From positions 1-26,000 of the forward strand of contig CATQFO010000001.1 of NCBI GenBank assembly GCA_958009055.1: 26,000 bases of DNA, read 5' to 3'. Positions 1 through 12,500 of this stretch are shown in pieces. Under the pieces are notes generated by a model. It saw nothing but the letters and a program-made list of their open reading frames with translations, was not told the DNA's origin and ran no database searches. Numbering within the stretch: position 1 is the stretch's first letter; each line of letters begins with the position of its first letter. The translations under genes and the position numbers were made by a program. Source of the DNA: Choricystis sp. odSpoLacu1. Its lineage: Eukaryota; Chlorophyta; Trebouxiophyceae.

Positions 1-818
1 TGCTGGCCCCATGGCGCTTGCCTCTCATGTAAATTGCAAAGAATTTAATACATATACACCATGTACATAGTTCGATGACTGTGTACACATGTAATGGGCA
101 AAGTGACAAGAGTAAAGTAATCAACTATTTGCCTATGCAATTCTGAAGTCGTTTCGCCAATAGCATGCCCATCTGTACTTACATTCAGGAGTAATGCTGT
201 CGTTGATGACACATTGTCTTTGATAACTGATGTGGTAGAGCACATGCACACATAGGTACATGTACTTGCTGTTCCTAGATTAATATTTGCCCTTGTAAGT
301 GTCTTTAAAATAGTGCTCATTTGTGGGTTTTAATGTAGGGATCTTTACATGCAAATATTTCAAATGGGCAACATGCCAACATCACCAAGGTTCCTACAGA
401 AATATTGTAGGGCATAATGGAGCCTGGATCTCGCTGTTCAGATTACAGTTAAGTTCTGAGGCTAAAATTTAATTAATAAGCTTAACTATCAACAAGCTTA
501 TAAATGTACTATAATAGCATCCTGGATATAGGACTTTTGTCCTATATCCAGGACATCTGGAGATTTTAAAGATTAAGCATCAATGTTTCTAGCGTGTCAT
601 AACGAATTGTAGCGTGTTGCAACACAAATTTTTACCTACTGGCTTATTATTATTTTCCAGACACCCTGTCCCTTCCCATCCTTCTGGCACCCTTTGTAAA
701 TGTCATGTTATTTTTTATACTTTAAGGAAAAAAATGCAGCATGATGGGAAAGAATGACCCATGCTCCTTACATTGCAATGAAATCAATATTGGTTTGGGG
801 CTTTAAAGGTACTATTAC
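1..818 (-). other. AGXT intron 10 (partial)
   Basis: This is intron from the donor GTAATA just below 819 to the left edge. It contains a perfect hairpin (520-553). Translation of the minus strand gave no segment resembling the expected C-terminal AGXT exon (Arg-Ile/Val-Gly-Leu/Ile-Met-Gly type). An open stretch at 45-320 (minus) has no recognisable similarity and is treated as chance. Confidence 0.6.
520..553. repeat. Perfect 15-bp-stem hairpin
   Basis: A 15-bp arm (520-534) is followed by a TTTT loop (535-538) and the exact reverse complement (539-553), reading TCCTGGATATAGGAC / GTCCTATATCCAGGA. It lies in the last AGXT intron and resembles the fused terminal repeats of a decayed inverted-repeat element. 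Function unknown. Confidence 0.8.
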
Positions 819-4091
<3,273 letters not shown>

Positions 4092-4160
4092 TTATATTGT
4101 CAGCTTTCTAAGGGGCGGGGTTAATGATGTAAAACCAATAATTAGTCTCGTCCCCAGTCT
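4092..4160 (-). promoter_or_regulatory. Candidate AGXT proximal promoter
   Basis: Within 50 bp upstream of the AGXT start are a GC box (GGGGCGGGG, 4112-4120) and a CCAAT motif (4135-4139). AT-rich TATAAA-like sequence touches the ATG itself. GC and CCAAT boxes are common in animal housekeeping promoters and both lie in a plausible window, but no transcription start can be read from sequence alone. Confidence 0.35.
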
Positions 4161-5744
4161 GATTTGCATTCTTTTTAATCCATCCGCTGCTGCCGTATGT
4201 GGGTCTGGGGACGACACTGATCAATAATGTGCATCTGCTCGACTGCAATTCCTGTTGCTTTCATTTCGGGGCGGGAGATACATTTACCCATTATTAGCAT
4301 GAGCTGCACAATGAAAATAAAGTGCCATTGGCACACTTGCTGGATGATAGCAGCTGCACCTTGATCCATACCTGCACCATCATAACTCTGTCCACAAAGG
4401 TATCTTAGGTACCAGCCCATATTCTCTCAAAGCATTTGTGATTACTTCCCCAATGGGAATGAGTGCATAGTTCCATGTTTACTCAAAATGAATTATAAAG
4501 ACTCTTATATTCTTATATAGATTCTGACCATCCCAGCTAGATCAGCAATTCTGAGAATGAGTGGCAGTTGTTCCAGTATTATTTGGACCAATCAGTAGTA
4601 TCCACAAAAGGTGTATAACCAGATCATGATCAGGCCAAAATACAGGCTGTGATGGCTTACCCAAAGCCGTACCAGCTTAAGTAGGTGCAGTTTCTGGGTC
4701 CAGCAAATTATTACCCCATACAGGTCTTTGCACAACCATTCCAGGATAGCAGGGCCTTTGTTGAAGCTTACAAAAGAGTATTTTCGGGTCAGAAGAGAGT
4801 TTTCACAGAAACACAGAATTCTGGAGTTGAAAAGGCATGCATCATGAGGTGACAGCACACAGGATGGTGTTTTGGTTCAACTAGTATCTCAGTGCATTTA
4901 ATTTGCATGTATGTATACATGTACTGCATCCAAAACTGAGTATAGCTTATTTTATACACGAAAGTTATGAAATAATCTGCGGAATCTCTTCTTCTAAATC
5001 AGCATGCAATGATTTTCTTTATAATATCATAAAGTATGGGAGTTGCCTGTTCAGAAGTGTACAGAGTGCTGTCAAACATTTAGCTTTTAAACATACATAA
5101 AGTGTAAGAGGTGTCTTTTGTCCATGTGAACATGATGGTTGTTCAGAAATGTCACTTTCTGCAGAAGGCTCTGTATAGCGAATCTTGATATTGATACGGC
5201 AGCTAGAAATCATAACACAATTAATTACTTCTCTTTTGTCCATGTGACTGCTTTACAATTTCCTCACTCTTGCTCCTATCTCTTCCAGGGCAATATCATA
5301 CACTAACTTTGATCTCACAACTTGCTAAAATTTTACTAAAACAAGAAAAAAAGGGCATCATTTTCATGATTTTCAAAATTGAATCTCATCTGTCTTTCTA
5401 GTGAAAATGCAACATTATCATACTGCATTTTGTTACGTCAGAACTCAGGGAGGTTAAAGCAGCCTATACAAGAAAACGTGTTTGCATGCTGTTGACAATA
5501 TTTTGACAAGTATGTTCATTACATCATTATGACAGCATGCAAATAACTGTTTATTAATGCAGTGCTAACGTACGCGGTTGTAAAGCAGTCATTGCATATT
5601 ACCATGCTAGGGTACTGTAGCGCTTATATTTTATATATGACGTGTAGAAACTTAGGCTTAAAGATGTATAAGTTGCAGCTGTCGGGCGGGAAAGTTTAGT
5701 TACGTAAAATTTAGAGGGTCGTTTGTGAAAAGCAAAAAGGCGGA

Positions 5745-5881
5745 GCATGGGCGTACGCAGGGGGAGGGGGGGGGGGGGGGGGGTCGATGGGTTTTCGAAC
5801 GACCCCCCCTCTCCCCAAAATGAGGTCACCAGTTTAACTATTTGTTGATTACTCCACTTGAATTTACTCTACGCGGACAGC

Positions 5882-5919
<38 letters not shown>

Positions 5920-6024
5920 CTCGTTGAATTGGCCGAATCGCGTAATCCATAATTTTGCGTGACGTAAGGTCACCTTGTATAAAATTTCGACCCCCCCTCT
6001 CCCGAAGGCTGCGTACGCCCATGC
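5745..6024. mobile_element. MITE-like inverted-repeat element with G/C homopolymer runs
   Basis: Perfect 16-bp terminal inverted repeats, GCATGGGCGTACGCAG (5745-5760) and its exact complement (6009-6024), bound a 280-bp unit. The trinucleotide GGA sits directly outside each end (5742-5744 and 6025-6027), consistent with a 3-bp target duplication. Inside are an 18-nt G run (5766-5783), a 36-nt C run (5883-5918) and the segment CGACCCCCCCTCTCCC twice. No coding capacity, so it would be a non-autonomous DNA transposon. The superfamily is not assigned. Confidence 0.75.
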
Positions 6025-6153
6025 GGAGATGAAGACGAAGGTGGATTTTGTGCCTGGTATGTTACACGATGCTTATATTGCTCGTCTACGCTTAGGATGT
6101 GATTGAAACGTTCTTGGTTCGCAAAATTTCGTAATGTTTACTGATGTAAATAC

Positions 6154-6165
6154 GCCGCCATTTTG
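6154..6165. promoter_or_regulatory. YY1-like motif
   Basis: GCCGCCATTTTG matches the conserved animal YY1 core (CAAAATGGCGGC on the minus strand), which is often found close to transcription starts. No transcript starting here could be assembled, so this may be chance. Confidence 0.25.
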
Positions 6166-8530
6166 AATAGATACTACCACGAAGGCTTAAGGCTGATACA
6201 TGTACTAAACCTAAGCGTAATTTTGTGTACTGAGTGTAATATCGCTCGATCCGCGCATTGCTATATCTTCGCCTCTATCGCTCAATGGCTAATCATCATC
6301 AGTCAAAACGTACGCATGCAAGCAAACCTGAACAATCGAACGCTATTAGGTGGACATTTATAGATAGCGTTCTTAAGCCAAGTTTGACTGCAATGCAACA
6401 TTTACTAGGGTTTTTTTACACGTTATGAAAGGCTATATGCATGTATGGTCTGGGTAGGAGACATCGATAGGCTGCCTTATAACATCCCTGAGAAGTGCAG
6501 CATGGAAAATTGTATGCTATAGCTGCATGTGTGGTGGATTGGACTGCAAGTTTCATGTTGAAGAGATGATTACCAAGTTGTCATAGAGCTATATTCACCT
6601 GGCACAGCAATTGTCACATGACCAGAAAAATGTCTGAAAGTTATAGCATCCTTATGAAGCACTCTTATGAGAAGCTATACCCATTTAAGACCCCTTATGT
6701 TCTTTGCAGGATAGAACTGGGGTCCCACTTTGGTTAGGAGATACAAATGAGCAAGCCGCTCTTATGTAACATGACTCAGGAGGTATCCCTATTGCATCCA
6801 TCGATGCAAGAGATGAGGTACATGCAGATGAGTTAAAATTGATAAACTTACTTTTAAATATGAACTTTTAATCAGGATATCTGCACCTTTTTGTTACAAA
6901 CAGCTTGTTCTGACAAGAAATATCCACCTTTGACACATATTAGCAAAATAAGTATGTCTTCACTTACAGTGTGATATGATGACGTTGGTGTCGATTCTGT
7001 GTAATTATCCAAATTCAACTGATTGTAAACCATAATCCTCCTCCATAAGGATGGTCTGTGTACATGTAAAAATGGGAAATACATATTTACTAAAAGTGAG
7101 CTTCTAATAGGGTAAGGAATTTAAATGTCAAATCAACCCACTTGTCTGCTACTCTTAATGAACTCACCCTGGTGCGTGTAAGAAAAAAAAATTTAACAAT
7201 CCGCAATTGCGGTGGATTTCTATATTGTCCGTATGTAAATCAACATATCTTTTCTGGATGGATGCGCTTGCAAAGTAATTGAAGTGTTGTGGTCAGGGTT
7301 GCCGAAGGCCAGCCCGGCTGGACTTTCCGCTTGGCCTGGCAGGTCGGACTCTGGCAGACCTGAAAGGCCGGTGCACCAGCAATTGTATGGTGTTATCATG
7401 CACCTCCTTTGTTAACTCTATGTGTGCCCCGACTGATTTCAATTGCTATGTCTCATGCAGTTAAGAAGCTATACTTAAATTACCGCATGACTGTGTGTGT
7501 GTGTTATTGGCAGTATTGGAAGTGCAAGTATTTGGTTATTACATACATAAATGTAAACTGCACGCCTGATCACATATAGAGATGCAGGCCCAAGCACATT
7601 TCTGTGTCAAGTGTTCCACATTTAATATATATCCTGGTACATATATTGTTACAACTACTAACCATTTTTATGGAGGTGAAGGGGGGTGGGGATGGGGGTG
7701 GGGGAATTAACCTAACCCAGCAATTCTCAACCCTTTTAGCATGATGTGCTTCGTTGATGTGGGTTACAGATTCCTGTTCCAAGTGATTAACATGTACATG
7801 CACCATTAGAGAAGTCATGCGAATAATGGAGTTCCTTAGTTGTGCACGGGACTGAGAAACTCACTTGTAGTATCCAAAAATCTAAATTTGAAGTCACACT
7901 TTCTGCGTGCAATATTCCCGCTCCAATTCGCTTCAATACTACGCTGCATGCTCTTTCGCTACCTTTTGGGGGTGGGCCTCTGAATTTCCCCTTGGCATGA
8001 CGTCCCGCGCGCGGTAAAACCATTGATGTTCAACTACACTAGCTGTTCTTAGTCAAAATTAAACTGTCAAACGATGCGTTTACCGTCAAAGTTGAAACAG
8101 ATGCGTGAACACATGCATGAGTCAACCGCGTGACAGCGAGCATAGCTTTGAGTTTGGTTTCCTGTTACATGGAGTTCACTATTTTGTACAAAAGCAAGGA
8201 TTTACATGCATATCTGCATGATCATGATGCAAACTCATTACGAAAAGGAAAATGGCAGGCAGACAATGTGGTCTCGTTAAAGGTATCATATTTTTCAAAA
8301 GGGTATATTCATAAAGAACATGAGAAATGTCGGCGAGCATATGCCGGTATCTGAAAAGAGCAGGTAAAACGCAGGCAGGTGTGGTGTTCTCTTTAGGATA
8401 TGCTATTTTCAACTTTGCACTGAGCACATGTATTGCATACTGGTTGCTGAAATAAATATCGTGCAAAGATAACTGAAAAAAATAATACGTATGCGTTGTA
8501 CATGTACACATGAGCAAACATTACCTGTAA

Positions 8531-8552
8531 TGTGTGTGTGTGTGTGTGTGTG

Positions 8553-8632
<80 letters not shown>
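8531..8632. repeat. (GT)n microsatellite
   Basis: About 100 bp of GT dinucleotide, interrupted once by an extra T near 8553. The long CV/TH-repeat reading frames across it are artefacts of the repeat. Confidence 0.98.
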
Positions 8633-8633
<1 letters not shown>

Positions 8634-8693
8634 TAGTGCACGTGTGGGTGCATGTGTTTGTACCGGTACAAGTAATGTTTTTTTTTTGAGGGC

Positions 8694-8694
<1 letters not shown>

Positions 8695-8732
<38 letters not shown>
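8695..8732. repeat. (ATT)n microsatellite
   Basis: About twelve ATT trinucleotides just left of the retroelement-derived fragment. On the minus strand this is an AAT tail lying 3' of that fragment's coding direction, as is common at the 3' ends of non-LTR retroelements. Confidence 0.95.
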
Positions 8733-8735
<3 letters not shown>

Positions 8736-8790
8736 CATACCAATAATCCATTCCTAGATACATATAACCTACACATAACACAACTACTAA

Positions 8791-9250
8791 CTACAAAGCA
8801 TCGTCTGGGAGGTTTATGGTGGAGCAGTAGCACCTGTTAAGGATGGCCCTGGCATTAGCCCTGACCAAAGTCAAACTGAGGTGGCCATATAGGCTGCCCA
8901 ACATCTGGGATTTTTCACTGTTGGTCCGAACAGCAAGTCGTGATGCTAATTGGGACAAAGCTTGTCTTGCCTCTGAACCCCCAAGAACCATATGTCTCAA
9001 CAACAATGGGGATGCATTGCCATCCTAACTCAGAACACTTCTCATCATTCTTCTCATGCTTGCATGCACTCTTCTGCCACTTTTGCTGCTACCCCTGATG
9101 ATGTGCCCGCTTCAACAATGAGTGAAGGATTAAGCGGGGACATCACCAAGACATAAAAAGCTGCTGACAAACCTCTATCCCAATTATCCACCAATATGTC
9201 AGCAGGACGTGACCTTGATTTGTCACTACTCCAACTGCTACCCTGAGCAT
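8791..9250 (-). pseudogene. Frameshifted retroelement-type coding fragment
   Basis: Three minus-strand frames join into one conserved pattern. The first, from about 9230, reads SRPADILVDNW and VMSPLNPS and continues to KVAEE. The second, entered near 9055-9075, reads KNDEKCSELGWQCIP then VVETYGSWG. The third, entered at a five-C run (8978-8982), reads GSEARQALSQLASRLA and ends LVRANARAILNR. From memory, this D...W...V.SPL / AE..K / LGW.C.P..VETYG.WG / SLVR..ARAI order matches the C-terminal region of reverse-transcriptase-type ORFs repeated many times in sponge and cnidarian genomes. It is possibly a nuclease-like domain; the family name is uncertain. Two frame breaks and no start show it is dead. 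It sits 200 bp upstream of the receptor start. Confidence 0.6.
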
Positions 9251-9436
9251 TAATACGATTAATAAATGTACCATACATGATATAAATTAGGACCATACAC
9301 CAAGATATACTGTAAGAATATTGCTTACAGTAGTGCGTATTTATTAGGCACGAAACTGTATCTGAACTATATGATGCAGCTACTCGTTCAATGCAAATTA
9401 ATCACGTGACTCGTTTCCACTCTGAGACAACATCGA

Positions 9437-9574
9437 ATGAAAAAAAATGTTACAACTAGCTGTTCTGGTGTTGAAGCTGTTGACTGGTGTCCAATCAATC
9501 AACATCTCCTTCATTTTCATCACGTCTTTCGGCCAATACGGGCTAAATTCATCCGGAGTTGTACCAGCCGTTGA
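9437..9574 (+). other. Short overlapping upstream ORF at the receptor start
   Basis: An ATG at 9437 lies 10 nt before the receptor ATG in another frame and runs 45 codons to a TGA ending at 9574, inside exon 1. Its context is weak (C at -3), whereas the receptor ATG has A at -3. If both are in the mRNA, leaky scanning would be needed to reach the receptor start. No function is claimed for the peptide. Confidence 0.3.
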
Positions 9575-12500
9575 TATGGCCTTAGCAGACATCAATAACC
9601 GCTCAGATCTCCTTCCAGGGTACAGTTTAACCTATGACCAGGTGAAGGACTCGCAGGTATGTACCACACACTATCCGCCTATGCATGTAGAAAAATTAAA
9701 CCCCTGATGTACGCATGTACTTGCAATTGTGTGCTCTAGAGCTCCCGCGCGCAAAATGGCTATAACGCCAGATTTCAATCTTGGCAAAGGCACAAGTACA
9801 ATGCAACTTCGTATCCATTCGAATCTTATATATAATCATAGGTCAGGGAGAAGGAATAGGTGTATGTTGTCTGATTCTAAGCGTCAGCAGTTTCGCCACG
9901 TTGTAGGGAGTGTAATGTTAAATAATCCTTGATCCAAATACGGTCGCGAAGTCCAACTGAGTAGTTTACACGACACTGCACTATATAAACTGTACATACT
10001 ATATTTGTAACCACACAATGTTTTCCTTTTCTCGATGCAAAAATCGGTTTTGGTGCTCTACTAGCGTGTCCATATTTGAGCTGCCGTGAATATAACCACC
10101 GACCGTCCACACATACATGCCAAGGTATTTGCATCGAGCGTTGAACACATTTCCCTATGTGTCATGAATACGATTAGCAAATCACTATTGCCGATACAGG
10201 GGCTGATCCAGAGAGGGTGGATAGGGTGGCTAGCCCCCCCCCCCCCCCTTTCCTCAAATAATTATTTGCGAATACTAAAATACTGATTGAGAACTATCAG
10301 CAATTTCTGTTTGAGGGCTAATAGCTTTTCTGTTCAACAGCTTCCATTTAGGGGTGAAAAAAAGATGATCGATGACGCTTTGTTTGTTTTTTTGTGTGAT
10401 CAGATGTATTTTGATACACATGCATAATAATTGTGACTAGTACATAGCACAAAAGAAAAATCAATGTAAGCATATATAGTTGCCCGGTAGTGCACATCTT
10501 TAAACTGCATGATAATACTAAGTTACCAAATATGTCAATCATTTACACAAAAACATCATATGAAAGTTGTGATTTATCCATACAACACTGATTCACTACA
10601 CAACTTTCTATGGTGCATTTGTGTGAATGATTGATACTCCTAAATAAGGAAAATTTCAAAATTCAATCTAAAATTCTTTGCATTGCTTGGTGCCTCCCAT
10701 GCATTTAGTTTCTGTCTCAAAGCGAAACGAGTAGTTTAGGTGCTTTTGTGTACTCACCATTTACAAACCATAATAGGTCTGAGAAATGACTTGAAAAATA
10801 TTCCAAGATAGATTCTCATTTACGATCAGTTGATTGTGCATACATAGCTAAATCCTACAGGATTTATGAATTGACAGCCACAGTATTGATACCTTCTTGA
10901 GACATCCTTCATGTTAGAGCCATTTATAATCTTGAAGCCAACGTCTCTGAAATTTAGCCTTTTTCCTTTTCCTTACTCCAGCAACACTAAATCATAGTAC
11001 AGTATTTTAAAATTAAAAACAGCATCTGCAAGCCTGTCTTGCTGATATCTTTCATTATCATTTCATGTTCCTGACTGTCAGATTGCATCTTGTACAGACA
11101 TTCTGAGCAGGATCCTATTCCTCTGACTGCTCCTCATGTCTGCATGATCAATGTTAGGAAGTTCAGCCGAGGAGGTTTTACACCCGTCATTTAGATGTAT
11201 ACATGTATGTATGTTCCAGATCAGAATCTGTATCGGCATCATCATCCATAGCCGGATTCGGACTCGTAGGATACACAAGTAACTGGTAGGCCAGATACTG
11301 ATGGCTCGCTGTGATCAGGACCTTTGAGTATTTCACTTTCCGAGTTGAACTTGAAAAAGTCCAATAAGGACTTGCACTTCAACATCTTTGACGGAAAGCA
11401 GGCAAAGTGAACTCAGTGAAAAATCTGATACGATGAGTGCACCTGTCCTAAAGAAAACACTTTTTCATGCATAAGATATCTACCGCCAGTAAAAAACTTC
11501 CGCGCTTCGCGCGGGAGGGGGCACATCCCCCTCCTGCACCCACCCCCTTTTACCCAGCCACCCCCCATCCTTCATTCCTGGATCAGCGCCTGCGATATAC
11601 CGTAGAATCAATTGGACTTTAGGGAGCGTATTTGGATAGAGCCGTCGAATACCTAAAACTGACGATGCTTAGAAAGCTCAGACAAAATAGATAACGCTCA
11701 TTCATTCGCATACAGACTAATCGTCCTTTACAAAAGGTTTTGTCTTCCCAGATTCGCTCGGATAAGAGGTTTAATTTATTGCTCTTTAACTAGTTAGAAC
11801 TTAATGCTGAATTTGTTTGGTACTATGACTTTCTAAGTTATAGGATTATGCTGAAAAACAAAACAAAAAATCCTACAAAGTTTGCTGTCACCAGGGCCCC
11901 CCAGATTAAATTAATGGGGCGGGGTTGATTCATTACGTCATGTAAAGGACCTAGACTAAGAGAGGACAAGTTAGAAACTTACTGCCGAATTTTTTTGATA
12001 CTGTTAGAGATTACCTGAACACAATTTCAATCTTCAGCCCACCTACATGTAATTTTGTTAGCAATAGCCCACAACAGGATTTGGAAGCCATAAATGTGGG
12101 AACTTCCCTTGTAGGTTGTTGTTAGTTATCATTGTGGCCAAAAACCACTGAAACACTCTTAGAATTGAGAGTACAAGTAAACAGGTACACCTTCAAGCCT
12201 AAACTGACACACCATCTCTTGCTCCCAGAAAATAATTGGTGATGTATGGAAACACGGGATTATGGATATTATACATTTATTAATAAAATATTACAGACCT
12301 ATATTATGCAGCGTATCTGCCTAATTGAAATTGTTTTCTAAAAATTAATGAATGTATCATTTCCGTAATCCTATACTTTTTACTCAATTGCTGTCTGGAA
12401 ATCCTACATCACCAATTTTATTTTTATTAATTTTATATCCTGTGTACATACATGTATTGGAGTCCTGTAGCTGTATGTGCATGCATGCGTGCAGGGCATT

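Larger units (their letters stand above)
4161..8530. other. Intergenic region between the two divergent genes
   Basis: No gene could be assembled here. Contents: an inverted-repeat element (5745-6024); a 15-bp direct repeat CTTTTGTCCATGTGA near 5115 and 5232; a 12-bp inverted repeat TTTGCATGCTGT (5481-5492 and 5532-5543) whose right arm includes the octamer ATGCAAAT; a YY1-like GCCGCCATTTTG (6154-6165); a short ATG segment ending in a donor-like GTATGT (6029-6056); a GC-richer patch at 7300-7375; a G-rich stretch at 7680-7705; and a minus-strand 53-codon open segment ending at a GTGAGT donor (7865-8023). None is strong enough to call as a gene. Confidence 0.6.

Noticed and set aside
45..320. 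Minus-strand 91-aa ORF considered as the missing AGXT terminal exon
   Set aside because: It lacks the Arg-x-Gly-x-Met-Gly pattern and any match to the AGXT C-terminus.
6450..6870. Plus-strand reading with RTGVPLWLGDTNEQ flanked by acceptor- and donor-like sites
   Set aside because: The frame contains about six stops in roughly 110 codons, which is what random AT-rich DNA gives. No phase joins it to a start.
6872..7084. Minus-strand open segment reading PSLWRRIMVYNQ and ending at a GTAAGT donor
   Set aside because: Its phase does not match the candidate exon at 7865-8023, no partner exon was found and the sequence is not recognised.
8393..8781. ORFs made of TH, CV, NN or II repeats
   Set aside because: They are translations of the GT and ATT microsatellites.
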